64,000 bases of DNA from Dipteris shenzhenensis (GCA_047967505.1 CM106538.1); one strand, 5' to 3'; counted from the stretch's first letter, positions 44,001 to 53,606 are shown. Notes: generated by a model not told the origin, from the letters alone. Program-made: numbers and translations.

Positions 44001-47000
44001 AGGCTGCATACAGGTTGGCACTGCCAGAGCATTGGAGGATTCACAATGCCTTTCATGTGAGTCTTGTAGAGAAATTTCAAGGACCGGAACCTACAAAGCC
44101 AGTAACAAAGGATCCACCACAAGTGGATGAGCTGGAGGAAGTCCTTCAACCAGAACAAATTGTGTGTCATACTGTACGCAAAGGCCCCCAGGGCAAGGAA
44201 TTTTACAAGTACTTGTAAAATTCAAAAACTATTCGGCATTGGATGCCAAGTAGATGGATGAAAACATGTTGTCTGATCATCCATACCTTTTGGATATTTA
44301 CAAGGAGACTTTTCAATTAAGGTCAACTGAATAGAAGCCGAGGGGATGTCACCAAGCTTTAAATACTCCAAAGTCAAAGTTTAGATGACCATTTATTCAT
44401 CATAATTAATGAGTTCTTCATTTATTTAATTATGTTCAAAGAGTTATATCAAAGAATTGACTTCGGTCAAAGATACTTAACCTCGGTTAAGTAAGCCTAA
44501 CCCCGATTAGTAAGACTTGGCTTCGGCCGAGATGGTTAACCACGGTTAACCAAAGAAACAAAGCGCTAACTTCGGTCAGAGAGAGTTGACTTCAGTCAAC
44601 AAGACTTGGCTTATGCCAAGAGGGTTAACTTCGATTAACCAAGATGTGCCAACCTCAGTTGGAGAGACTTGGCCATATTTAAGGCACTTCGACTGATGGT
44701 CAAGCCCTTGATTACGATCAAGAGGGTTGACCCTGGTCGACTAAAGAGTTTGTGTTTGCTTGGTGGGGATGCCCACAATGACTAGGATTAGTCCACAGAT
44801 TATTATTTGCTTACAAGGCGCTAACCATTAACGTGTGCCATGGTTGTGCACTTTAGTTAATGATTGCAGGTACCGAGAGAGATTGAAAGCCTAAGCGATA
44901 TGGAGCTTAGCAAGCGACCAGGAAAGGTTCGTGTGACCTAGTGCTTCGAAGACCCCAGAAAATTGCCCTTTGAGGCATGTAATAGGAATTAATCTAGAAT
45001 TTGGATACTTGGCATGTTGCCAAAGAAATGAGCTTTGAGCTCCCTTGTAAATTCTTCACGTATGAATTTTCTGTAAGCAGCCCATGAGCTGAGCTCTTGT
45101 ACTCAGATTTTCTGAATGAATAAAGACCTTTGGGGGGGTCCAGCCCGACATGTTGTCCTAGGCCTGAGTGTGCTTGAGAGAGAGTGAGAGAAGGAGATTG
45201 TGTTTTCTCAGCATCGGACTGCACAACCAGCCAAAGAGAAAGAAATCAACGTTATTTTTCTAAGTTTTACACAGATCCCTCATGCAATCCCAAGCCAAGT
45301 GTCCTAGCAGCCCCACTGTCATCCTGAGTCGAGGGACTCCATCATCTACAGCCACTATCGCTGCCATCTGCGGTGGCAACTCCATCATTGTGCCGAAGGC
45401 TCCTCCAATGGAATGAAGGATGGGTCTATACTCCTTGGGAGCCCCGGAAGTCAAAGAGTCACCAAGAAGCGAGGCACGTCGTGAGTTGAATCCATGTCAT
45501 AAACTGTGAACCCGTGGTACCAAGGGATGAGGTAGACAAGATGCAGGCCCAATAAAAGAGGGCTCCGCTCCACAAGTGACCGGTGGCAAGTGGAGAAGAA
45601 AGCCCCCTCTCCGATAGATGGTAACGTCCTGTATATAGTCTCCATCCAATTCTAAGCTCGCCTGGATCGAATCGTGCACCTGGCTCCTTGTTGGCATTAG
45701 GCCAACTACCCTGCCCACCACTGCTCTATCCTGAAGTGATTGGATTGCTTTCTTCACCTAGTGTTTGTCTTCTGGAGAGAGAAGAACCTTAACAGCTTGA
45801 GTCGAGGGTGCTGCCATGTGAGCCCCTCTGGCCAGACCAACAGTCACCAAGATTCGTTCTTTAGAAGAATAAACACAATTCAATGCACTGCCATAAGGAA
45901 GGGCAAGGAAGAAAAAACCGAAAAGGCTGGCTGAAAGGACCAGCAAACAGGAGGCTCTTATCAAGGGTACAAAGGCACACGGCCTCTGAAAATCTGCTGC
46001 CAAAAAACTCCAAAAAAGAAACACAGCCAGCCACGAGAAGAGCTAGCTGTGGGCTGCTCCCAAAGGCTATAACGACACCAGAGAGGCAGCTCCAAAAAAA
46101 CTCCTGAAGCTCCACGAACACCGCCAACAAGCACCCAAGAGCTGAAGGAAAAGAGCCTTTTACAGCAGGCCCTCCCAATGAAGGGATGGGCAGATATGAA
46201 GCCAAGAATCTGCTCCAACAATGCGCCCAGGGGTTCAGTTTTCATTCATGCAAGTCAGAGCAGGTCTAGCTCTTCCTTGCTGGTCTGGATCCTGGATCGT
46301 GTTGCAGACACGCACCTGCTCTCTAGCGTAGCCCGGATTCCCAGCGCAGTCTTGAGGCTTTCTGGTGGTATGGGAGGCCAGGAGGTTGTGGACCGGTTGG
46401 ATGTAGATGTTCGTTCCAGCAGCCCAGCCTGTGGCTCGGGGGGATGCTCAGATTCTGCGGGTCCTAGACCTGTGAGCATCACGCTTGGGTGGTGAGCATG
46501 CTTGCACTTCTCTTTGTGGTTCTATCATCAGTTGTTTGTGCTTGTGTGCAGCTCCGGATTCCCAGGAGCGATCGTGGTTGTGTCAATATGCTTATTATCA
46601 CAAGCTTCAAAGGCAATTTAGGGGCATGTTGGGAGGATTTAGGGTTGTCCTTTCCATTATTCCATTTCCCTAAGAGGATATTTAAGGAGCATGTGATATC
46701 ATTGGATATAATGTTTAGCCTATGAATGAGTACACCTGTTTTTGACTAATATATGCCCTAAGGGGTAATAAAACCTGAGGATGCAGCACTATGCCTAATG
46801 ATTTTAGGTTAACAATGACGATTGTGAGTTGGGGCACTCCTGCAAATTAAGGATAGTAATTCTTATTCACTAACTAATGACGCCTTAGAAAAACAAACAT
46901 TGCAATTCTAACAGTTGATATTGACTCTGCGCAACAGGCAATCAAAGCCCGTCAAGGGAATATACAACACAAAATTCACCATGCCAAGGCAGCACCTCAG

Positions 47001-49554
47001 CATCTAGAGCAACAGCTAACTTTGCAGTGGCATTATGTTGCAATTCTAATGGCGCTTCTTGAGCAAAGGGGCAGCAGATGGTAAGACCCTGTCAAGGGAA
47101 ACCTAAACACAAAATTCACCATGCCCAGGCAAGTTGTACTCGGTTAGTTCCATGGTATTTCATTAAACACAGTGTTGATGCCTTGTGTCAAACTCTACTA
47201 TGTATGCATTCACGTATAAAGAATACTAGCCTAGGCTAGCAGATATTTGACCATATCACAATGTACTTTCACACGGAAAAGAACAATTCAGGGCTAATGA
47301 GAACCAGGAAAAATCAAATCAGTATTTCTTTGTAATCGTTACTATGATTGGTTGAAGAAAGAGCATGTGAAATTCAGATGGAGCTCCATACCGAGGGTGA
47401 GGATTGCATTTGACTATTTTCTGCCCATACTTGCGCCACCTGTAGCCATCATCAAGGATATCAACATCGCTTGTAGTCTGAACAACTACACGCGGTTCAC
47501 GAATAGTCCTCAGTGGGGGAATTGACGCTGGATCCCCCTCCTTTTCTTTCTTCCTGATATCGAACACAACCAGGTGAGCACCTATCAACAAATTGGACTT
47601 GAACAATACTCAAAACAACAGAATCACAAAAAAGTAATTTGATTCATGAAAGTCAAAAAACTGTCCAACACAAAGTGAGTATAGCCTGTGACACCTGCGC
47701 TTGGAATCAGTCTCATCATCATCTCCATCTTCAACTTTGGTCCCTGCACCATCACCTTCCTCATCACTGGTGGAGCCAGAGGAGGGCTCTGGAGTCTGAA
47801 TTGCTCCACCAGATGAGATCCTTGAAGTGGAAGGATCTAAAGTGACACCCTCATTTCTTGTATTAGACATATGCAGGGAAGAGCTGTCAACTTTTTCAGC
47901 TATCATTATCATATTGCCACCCCCATTTGTCATATTGTGAGCTCCCATGGACATTCTTCTCGTTACCTGCGGTTTTGCATGATTGTGCTCACCTTTGTAA
48001 ACAATTTCCGTGACTTGCCCATCATGTGATCGCTCCACCTTCTTCTTCACTGGACAATTAGCACTAGTGCATTTGTAATAGCTCCGGGGAAACTCACTAC
48101 CTTTCACCTGCTTCTGGCCATACTTTCTCCAGTTGTATCCATCCTCAGAAGGCCTATCGACCAGAGTGCTAGCAGCAGGTGGTATTGGTTGGGCCTTCTC
48201 TGAAGCATCATTTGATTGTTGCCAGAGAATTTCTGACGGCCCCCTGCTCTGTATAGGAATCACAAGTTTGGGTGCATCCACAAACAAGTCTGTTTGCATG
48301 GAGACAGCTGCAGAGCTGGGTGCTGACGATGTTTGTGACTGTGCTTGGGCGTGTACCTGTGCAAGGGCCTGCTGATGAGAGAGGCCTGACTGACCCTGTA
48401 AAACAATGAGTAAAGGAAAGTGTCTTATAAAAACACTAAATCGTGCTTGGGATCTATACTAAAAGTACTTCTGAATTCATGCAGCTTTCAATAAAGAACC
48501 TGATACTATGGAGCAAATCAACCGTCTAAGCTGGCTAAGCTAGTTCTAATTTAAAACTAGTTTAAATGATCTCAAACCGGCAGCCCAAAAACGCTCCTAC
48601 AAGTAAGATGACTAGTTCTACCAGAAATGTTATTTGCTACATTGACTCCGTCACTCATTGACACTGCACACCATTTACCAGCTTGGCAAGGGGGGAGAGC
48701 GGGTTCCTTCCAATCTTTGGCAGAGGCTTCAAAACAGACATTGAAGTGCCACTTGCATCTGAACTCTTTTCGAAGGAAAAGTCTGATGCAGGCACAGCTA
48801 GGGGTCCACTACCTTGACTGATTGGAGGCAGTGGAAAAGTTCCAGTTGTTGGAGAAGGTTCTGCCTGCACGCGTAAAGGTAAGGGCAAGGTAAGGGCATC
48901 GAGTTAAGCATTGATGATGTTCTCCCACCCCACGTTAGCAATTTCAGAAAGCATTATTTGAAAATACCAAACCAAGGCAATAAGTACAGGACCTCTAACA
49001 AAGAATAGCGCACGAAAGAGTTCGAATTTCTTACACTGAGGTCAGCCTCAATAAAGGTTAAAACTTACCTGTCCAGTCGATAGAAGGACCGGGGAGTCTA
49101 GCAACGTAGTAGGACTGAGCCCTGGTGGAATGGTTAAATAAGAAGATCTAGGAATAGGCAGCCGCGAAGGGGTCATTGATTTGAAACGCGCTGTGTTCGA
49201 TCGTCCCACACTGGGGCTTCCAGGAACTCCTGGACCCTTTTGCCCGAGTCCCCGAGCGGCTAGCCTTTCCGCAAAGCTCCCACGGGCGGAGTTAGGAACA
49301 CTGTGGACTGCCGGGGAAGATGAGTGAGCAGCGGCAGAGCCATCGACCTGTTCGGCAGTGTGAGAAGCCATGGATCCGGTTACTGTGCGGGGAGGGGATT
49401 TACAGTGGTTGTGATGCTCCTCTTCCGCAAAGAAGCTGGATACCGATGTGACAGGACCGGGTTCAGATGGGTTTTTGGAAGGGACAGTGGATGAAGTTGG
49501 CATGGCAAGCTGCACCTCCCCTTCTCTGTCCAAGCTTCTGTGTTTGGGTTCCAT
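26033..49554 (-). CDS. Group I WRKY transcription factor with a 20.8-kb intron
   Basis: Exons on the minus strand: 49554-49069, 48864-48679, 48395-47695, 47553-47392 and 26573-26033, all GT-AG and in phase, giving 691 residues. WRKY factors bind W-boxes (TTGAC[C/T]) in the nucleus and control defence and development. The N-terminal half carries the SP-rich MAPK-target motif seen in many group I members ([17 protein letters not shown] then [11 protein letters not shown]). The N-terminal WRKY domain has WRKYGQK at 313-319 with zinc ligands Cys333, Cys338, His361, His363 (CX4C-X22-HXH). A basic KRRKK lies near 456-460. The C-terminal domain has WRKYGQK at 497-503 and Cys517, Cys522, His546, His548 (X23). 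The last intron splits the Arg512 codon before SYYKC, the conserved R-type WRKY intron position, and spans 26574-47391. The frame stays open upstream to 49797, so a longer N-terminus is possible; I chose MEPKHRS as start. Cys507 replaces the usual Gly after VVK. The gene appears intact despite the TE load. Confidence 0.93.
27060..27637 (-). pseudogene. Probable 3' continuation of the intronic LINE (weak)
   Basis: The minus strand at about 27637-27510 has an open piece with [20 protein letters not shown] and LPSVDGGL, which resembles the post-RT region of plant LINEs (a Lys-rich stretch then a GGL motif). It would continue the LINE interrupted at 37275 by the gag-only element. The rest of this stretch shows no clear coding. 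Weak call. Confidence 0.3.
28119..28130 (+). promoter_or_regulatory. Primer-binding site of the gag-only element
   Basis: tggtatcagagc follows directly after the LTR end (ctcaca). It is the common plant PBS complementary to the 3' end of initiator tRNA-Met. Confidence 0.85.
28600..29415 (+). pseudogene. Copia-type gag with UBN2-like domain and CCHC knuckle, four stops
   Basis: One frame from ATG 28600. Stops: TAA 28681 and TAG 28690 near the start (in the DGLN...RVMMES region, where the family has a NYxxW motif), then TAG 29284 and TAG 29299 before the zinc knuckle. The UBN2-like capsid region covers about 28640-29280 ([55 protein letters not shown]). A CCHC knuckle, [14 protein letters not shown], lies at about 29344-29385. 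The sequence after 29415 to the polypurine tract is degenerate with no pol domains. Gag would form the particle packaging the RNA. Confidence 0.8.
30275..30712 (+). repeat. First part of the 3' LTR of the gag-only element
   Basis: Begins tgttag after the polypurine tract. From about 30590 it aligns with 27640 onward (cggccaccc, aaatagcccgacctgca). It stops at the Copia target site ATATG (30713-30717). Confidence 0.65.
30718..30920 (-). repeat. Copia 3' LTR
   Basis: 203 bp, matching 36848-37048. It contains a perfect 28-bp palindrome at 30847-30874. Confidence 0.95.
31020..32049 (-). pseudogene. Copia pol, C-terminal part: RT palm end and RNase H
   Basis: This continues the polyprotein after a frame change near 32040-32050, where the upstream frame ends ...QSQGYHR and this one resumes [10 protein letters not shown]. 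It contains the RT active site [13 protein letters not shown], then RNase [40 protein letters not shown] with the catalytic acidic residues, and [16 protein letters not shown] near the end. The stop is at 31020-31022. The break looks like a 2-bp deletion (or 1-bp insertion); without it the reading frame would be continuous. Confidence 0.9.
32041..33918 (-). pseudogene. Copia pol: GAG-pre-integrase, integrase core and first half of RT
   Basis: 625 residues open. In order: the GAG-pre-integrase HHCC zinc region ([28 protein letters not shown]), the integrase core with [20 protein letters not shown], the second Asp in [12 protein letters not shown] and the Glu in [14 protein letters not shown], the Copia linker ([27 protein letters not shown]), then RT fingers and palm ([66 protein letters not shown]). 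The frame is separated from gag-protease by a 19-bp tandem duplication and from the RT end by a frameshift near 32045. Confidence 0.95.
33891..33928. repeat. 19-bp tandem duplication that breaks the Copia frame
   Basis: cctggccatcagtaatcac occurs at 33891-33909 and again at 33910-33928. Because 19 is not a multiple of three it separates the gag-protease frame (ends 33899) from the integrase frame. It appears to be a recent replication or repair slip. Confidence 0.95.
33899..35146 (-). CDS. Copia gag and protease
   Basis: 415 residues, starting [18 protein letters not shown]. The Gag domain has the Copia UBN2 pattern ([66 protein letters not shown]), a basic RS-rich stretch and a CCHC knuckle [14 protein letters not shown]. 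The protease motif is [18 protein letters not shown], where the usual DSGAS/T reads DSGDS. The frame ends early because of the 19-bp duplication. Gag packages the RNA, and protease processes the polyprotein. Confidence 0.95.
   Translation of the reverse strand: MASGGSDSSILNIKKLEGAHNYALWAEQCLNVLLLKKISKPIRVKGVKPSDMADDEWEELDLSARAAIMLTISDTLVFNVQAEKTSYGLWQRLAELYAQKSSASKVYWLKKLVDLRMKEGTTMTSHLSEFNAIFTQLIAQGLNLDEEFKATFLLCTLPESWDTFKTTLSNSNVILMYADVESSLLMEEMSRKNNAGSKSSNALQVQERGRTQQKGRSASKSKSRSQSRGKKDIECFYCGKKGHVKSKCFKFIRDQKAKKAEAKDASSGSKGKGKAKVDDLDAVNVAAEDSDSDRHEVLCSSAVIVHTLVIDGHDMHTWLLDSGDSFHVTPHKEWFTSYTGTHGVVHLGNNYACQIAGIGSIQIVFPDGRSFMLDGVRHVPQIKKNLISTGLLDDSGYHTTFGDSKWVITDGQGDY
36834..36845 (-). promoter_or_regulatory. 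Copia primer-binding site
   Basis: On the minus strand TGGTATCAGAGC lies 2 nt after the 5' LTR end. It is complementary to the 3' end of plant initiator tRNA-Met. Confidence 0.95.
36848..37048 (-). repeat. Copia 5' LTR
   Basis: 201 bp, starting TGTTGGGG and ending CCTTCA on the minus strand. It has the same 28-bp palindrome at 36975-37002. Confidence 0.95.
37054..37274 (+). repeat. Second part of the 3' LTR of the gag-only element
   Basis: Aligns with 27888-28118 (gttggttgaggctgggg, tagggccccctcccc, gatatagaggg, cagtctctctccctt, ending cactctcaca). It resumes exactly after the Copia target duplication. Confidence 0.9.
37275..38786 (-). pseudogene. LINE reverse-transcriptase fragment, interrupted on both sides
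   Basis: Minus-strand LINE ORF2 pieces in shifting frames: [20 protein letters not shown] (about 38340-38265), [16 protein letters not shown] (about 38210-38160), the catalytic [11 protein letters not shown] (about 38075-38040), and downstream [20 protein letters not shown] (about 37385-37320). Many stops. The gag-only LTR element cuts it at 37275 and the chromovirus at 38787, so it is the oldest of the nested insertions in the WRKY intron. The rest of this LINE is at 45272-45850. Confidence 0.75.
38787..39732 (+). repeat. Chromovirus 5' LTR
   Basis: 946 bp. Includes the hairpin array at about 38907-39190 and a GA-rich run near 39632-39656. It pairs with 44347-45271. Confidence 0.88.
38907..39112. 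repeat. 20-bp-period array of 14-nt mini-hairpins (5' LTR copy)
   Basis: Ten units at 38907, 38927, 38947, 38967, 38986, 39016, 39036, 39056, 39075 and 39099, most with a 5-bp stem and 4-nt loop. Examples: ttgac-ttcg-gtcaa, ttaac-ctca-gttaa, ctaac-ctcg-attag, ttggc-tttg-gccaa, ccaac-ctcg-attgg. Stem bases change between units but complementarity is mostly kept. A longer inverted pair follows (cttggccataattaag near 39117 and cttaattatgaccaag near 39157). Confidence 0.85.
39733..41703 (+). repeat. Two duplicated non-coding blocks in the chromovirus interior
   Basis: Block 1: about 450 bp at 39972-40420 repeated at 40523-40972 (offset 551, high identity). It includes tagtagggactagctacta, a TGACGTCA palindrome in copy 1 (40119-40126; TGACATCA in copy 2) and a TATA-like tataaaaat. 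Block 2: about 260 bp at 41112-41371 repeated at 41434-41695 (offset 322), plus extra short copies of acatagacaaggccattgtg near 41377 and 41401. I see no gag or protease coding. Confidence 0.8.
41704..44330 (+). pseudogene. Chromovirus pol remnant: RT, RNase H, integrase, chromodomain
   Basis: Frames change repeatedly. RT starts mid-domain with [20 protein letters not shown] and [20 protein letters not shown] (catalytic DD), then [16 protein letters not shown]. RNase H remnants cover about 42200-42540 ([25 protein letters not shown]). The integrase zinc region is at about 42760-42900 ([17 protein letters not shown]) and the core at 42928-43300 ([40 protein letters not shown]). The C-terminal part (43940-44330) has [32 protein letters not shown] and a chromodomain-like [13 protein letters not shown], where a Trp codon is now TAG. 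Chromodomains direct integration to marked chromatin. Non-functional. Confidence 0.9.
44347..45271 (+). repeat. Chromovirus 3' LTR
   Basis: 925 bp. Pairs with 38787-39732, with many substitutions and some indels. Confidence 0.88.
44457..44662. repeat. 20-bp-period array of 14-nt mini-hairpins (3' LTR copy)
   Basis: Units at 44457, 44477, 44497, 44517, 44536, 44566, 44586, 44606, 44625 and 44649. The loops are often TTCG or CTCG: ttgac-ttcg-gtcaa, ttaac-ctcg-gttaa, ttggc-ttcg-gccga, ttaac-ttcg-attaa. This copy is closer to a TTCG-loop consensus than the 5' LTR copy. Confidence 0.85.
45272..45850 (-). pseudogene. LINE ORF1 fragment with DUF4283-like domain
   Basis: Minus-strand reading: [66 protein letters not shown], then in another frame [20 protein letters not shown]. 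This matches the plant LINE ORF1 (DUF4283) layout of a VVGxVxGxxPT start, a GxFLxxL strand and a later LHxIG segment. It should be the 5' part of the LINE continued at 38786-37275, cut by the chromovirus. Confidence 0.65.
45851..47318. other. Remaining right part of WRKY intron 4
   Basis: Probably the LINE 5' region up to about 46500, then ordinary intron sequence. A short repeat occurs (caagggaatatacaacacaaaattcacc near 46955 and caagggaaacctaaacacaaaattcacc near 47093). No gene seen. Confidence 0.5.
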
Positions 49555-52384
49555 GTGGGCAGGGTGGGTTTCTCGTGAATGGCTTCTGGGCGTCCCTTGC
49601 AGCTTTCTCAAAGAACATAGATGAGGGGAGAGCCTGAGGAGAGCCTGAAATGCGCTGACCCAAATCAGAGAATCGGTGGGAATTGGGCTGTGAAGCTCTG
49701 ATTGTACAGCAGGAAAGGTACGAAGAAAATAGAGGGGGATCTTGTACTGTGTAGTGTATAAAATGGGCTGAAACAGCAGAGTGATTGGCACAATCAAAAG
49801 GAAGAAGAAGAAGAAGGACAGAAAAGGGAATGTAAGCAGTGAAGGCGAAGGCAGGGAAAGGCTAAGGATTGAGGAATCTGCAAATGGGAATAAAGAGAGG
49901 AAACCGATGAGGAGAAGAATGTGGGAGGCCGGAGGGATCTAAATGAGAGAGACGCCACTACATTGTTGTTATTGGTGGTGGTGTTGTTGTAGTAGTAGTA
50001 AAAAGGCGTTATGTTTGCATATATGTTTGGAGTTTGGACATGTGTGGGATGATGGTGGTGGCGGAGAAGAATGGGCACGCACGCCCCAGCAGCAAACGAC
50101 ACGCTCCTGTTTTGTGTAATCCTCGGCTCATACGATTTCTAAGCCCCCTCAACATCGGTAAGCCCTCTCCACGAGGAACATTCGGTAGTAGTAAGCCCAT
50201 ACACAAAGGCCTCACGGAATCTTTATGGCAATCACGATGACCTGAGGCCCTACCTCATGGCCTTTCTAAAATGCTTTCCCATTGTCGAAAAGACCATAGG
50301 GAAGGGCCTTAGGGAGTCGCGATCGACGAAGGCAACCTGCGACCTAGACGACCTTCTTGGGCATCAACGATTGCTGAAAGTGATGTGCAGCAGCAAGATG
50401 GCATCACAGGTGGAGACGATGGCGGCCTCTTTCAGAATGGGAATCGAGCCATATTAAACGCCTCCCCTCTGTTTGATGCACCACCAAAATCTAGCTACAA
50501 TGAAAGCCCACCCATCATGCTACACCATGTGACGATTGCTTGTGCTATGTCATCATGAAAGTGGCTAGAATCCTAGCCTCTCAATGGATTCTAACCACTT
50601 CCCTAGCCAGAATGCCCTCCCCCAGCCCTTTCCCCATTAGATGATTCCAAGCCCTGCCTAGCCTAAGAGGGCAAGAATCGTACTCTAGAAATCTACGACT
50701 GGCAACAAGAATAGCCATAAACTACAATTCCACCTTCTTCATTAGATGTGGAGAAACTCCCATTGACATGGGGGATTTGGGCAAAGTTAAGCATGAAAAT
50801 AGGAAGGGATACATTTTTTAGGAGATTGGAGCCGTTTAACTTGTTGCATCCAACCTAACACTTAGGAAACTAAATGAACCATAGCTGCCATGCCATAGAC
50901 TCACAGACGTTCCCACGAGCAACTCATGTGTGTTTAATCTTTTTTTCATTGCATTGTGGGAATGTGCTATAAGGTCGTTTTTAAGAGCAAACAGCACCTA
51001 AAGCTGGGCGGGCTTTTCAACAAATGGGAGGTCACCAAAATCATTGTGGGAAGGCAAGGCTTGACATACCAAAATCCTTGGCCTTTCTCTCCACTCTGAC
51101 GTGGATTCCATCAATGCCCAAGGCTTGTTTTTTGTGTACATATCAATACTTAGGCTTTTTTTCGATTCATTTTCAATGGATGTATCTACATTTAGGGTTT
51201 AAAGCATAGATATATGGCTTTTAGGATGTGATGCAAGGAATAGTAAAAAAGTATAAGGGGCAAATAGGGGAACATACTCCAAGGGTGGGCTTTCAAGAGG
51301 GATGTTATGGCCCTACTTCCCCCTGGGGGCGGTCACTATGTAAAACCCACAAAACACGTGCAAGCAAGCACATATTTAAAATATCCCTATCATTAAAATT
51401 TCACATTTTTTTGTATAATTGTTTACCCCTCTTCTGTACATATACATGTTGTAATTTTGAATTTAAAGGTCCCCTCCTTACATTTACATACCATATTTAT
51501 ATCAGATAAGCATTTTTTAAATCCCCTCCTGTATGTAAATGGCCCATAAGTCCCCCAAATTTAATAATCCCCTTCTATGAATGAACCTACTATCTTACAT
51601 ATTTACAGAGTGGTTCACCCCACAAAACCTTCACCTTATAAAACTATTGTCACTCATGATGCAAATTCAGCTCAGTCTTTAGGATTTAGATTGGGCAACC
51701 GATTCCAATGAAGATGGGGCCTTATACACAACTTATTTCATCGTAGCATAAGATACTACCAAAGGATGGACTATCTAGACCTTGGCAAGCTAGTTTAAAT
51801 CATGATTGATGGGAAAATGTACCAACTTAGGGTGCAAATTCTACATGGGAAAATAGGTAATGAATCTGACCAACTAGATCTAGTGATGATGGGACCTTGC
51901 ACTTATCTTGATTCTATCATGGTAGAAGGATCTAATATGACAACCCCATCCAAACCCTACTAACTCACTCTATATGTGAATCTTATGAAAGCTTAGGGCG
52001 CATATCATACAAGTTCTATTGGTGGGGCCATGAACTACATTACATCCAACAAATCAGTATGAGCTACCATGCCCAAGCCCACTTAGATCCCATTAGCCTA
52101 CTCTAAAGACATCCCCATGAAGCCATGACCCAAGAGTACCTCATCAACCCATTTATAAGCGATGTTAGTTTTTTAGAATAGGGGTGGTTATAAGGGTCCA
52201 TGTTGCAAAGCACATGTGCATGCCATGAATTATAACCACAAAATTTGGCAGCCATTTACAACCACTTTTGAGGGTGGTCTCATGCTTTCAAGCATCAAAA
52301 TGACCATTGGTTTTCTAAAAATATATTGATGTTGTTTAAAATGTCAATCCTATATCAATGATTATTCAATGTTTAGGGTTTAAA
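49555..52384. other. WRKY upstream region and intergenic DNA
   Basis: Upstream of the chosen start, the WRKY frame stays open to 49797. A GTT/GTA-rich trinucleotide stretch (49963-50000) lies in the probable 5' UTR or promoter. From 50250 on I see no supported gene. Confidence 0.5.
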
Positions 52385-52745
52385 GGAGAGTGATCATGAA
52401 TAGGATGATGCAATGCATGACATGATACATGCATAATTTAATCTAGAAAGACATGAACAAAAACCTAAATAAGAGGAGAGTGATTATGAGTAGGATGATG
52501 CAATGCATGACATGATACATGCATAATTTAATCTAGATTTGAGGCATGAACATGAAGAGAGCATCTTCCAAGATGGGGGGACAATTTCCCATGAGTCTCA
52601 ATGAGGCTCAATTAAGATAAAGATAAATGCAATGTTATGTACAAAGATCCAAGATATTGCATCTTGCAACAATTGAGTCTCAATGAGGCTCAATTAAGAC
52701 AAAGGTTAATGCAATGTTATGTACAAAAATCCAAGATATTTCATA
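52385..52745. repeat. Two short tandem duplications
   Basis: About 62 bp at 52385-52446 is repeated at 52477-52538 (tgatgcaatgcatgacatga, acatgcataatttaatctag). About 68 bp at 52595-52662 is repeated at 52677-52744 (gtctcaatgaggctcaatta, tgcaatgttatgtacaaa). Confidence 0.85.
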
Positions 52746-53100
52746 TGGCAACAATTCTTGTCAATTTAAATAATAAAATCAAAACAACATGTACAATAAT
52801 TTACACCCCCAGTAACATTAAAAACCATCCTATGGTCTCTAAGACTTCTACCGCTTGATCCTTCCAAAGTCATGTCACATTCAAACTAAAATGTGACATT
52901 CTTTTGCTCTTTAGGAACCAGTGTCCTTAATGATAGTGTATAGGAATGCTCTCTTATCTAGTAAATCAATTCCTTAAGTAGCTTAAATAGGGGAAGCCCA
53001 TGCCAAGCAACTCACACGATGGGTGTCTTCTAATTTTGAGCTTTCATTTCTCCTTGGTCTCCACCTACATCCCACATTATCATGTAGTTCCTACAACATA

Positions 53101-53606
53101 ACAATCCCATCACTTGGAGAAGTAGCTACCTGTAAAAATCAGTTTAACAAAGAAACATGAAATCTTGGATGCAAATTGCAACCCTATGGTAATTCTAATC
53201 TATGTCCTACCTTGCAATATCATAAGCCTCACCTATTTTTTAAGGTCACTACCTTTATACTTTTGTGGTGTTTGATGCCACTATTGCACCCAAAATTTGT
53301 GTTCTTTGTTAAATACTTCAATATGCTTCATGTGAGTTAGCTCCATTCCTTGGACAATTCCATCACTTGGAGAAGTAGCTACCTGTAAAAATCAGTTTAA
53401 CAAAGAAACATGAAATCTTGGATGCAAATTGCAACCCTATGGTAATTATAATCTATATCCTACCTTGTAATATCATAAACCTCACCTATTTTTTAAGGTC
53501 ACTACTTTTATACTTTTGTGGTGTTTGATGCCACTATTGCACCCAAAATTTGTGTTCTTTGTTAAATACTTCGAGATGCTTCATGCGAGTTAGCTCCATT
53601 CCTTGG
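53101..53606. repeat. 253-bp tandem duplication
   Basis: 53101-53353 is repeated at 53354-53606 with about 95% identity (cacttggagaagtagctacc, ttgtgttctttgttaaatac, ctccattccttggac). Non-coding. Confidence 0.92.

Larger units (their letters stand above)
38787..45271 (+). mobile_element. Chromovirus (Ty3/Gypsy) element, gag and protease replaced by repeats
   Basis: LTRs are 38787-39732 and 44347-45271, each tgtc...ttttaca, with clear divergence. A PBS-like ttatatcagagc follows the 5' LTR (10 of 12 matches to the usual tggtatcagagc). A polypurine tract (agccgagggga) precedes the 3' LTR. The internal part holds only RT from the FDD region on, RNase H and integrase remnants and a chromodomain-like tail. 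The gag, protease and RT N-terminal region is replaced by two duplicated blocks. No target-site duplication was found (tgaat left, cagat right). It is inserted in the intronic LINE. Confidence 0.88.

Noticed and set aside
49794-50102. Minus-strand frame upstream of WRKY as a separate gene
   Set aside because: Low-complexity Asn/Ser/Tyr-rich translation, located in the probable WRKY leader or promoter.
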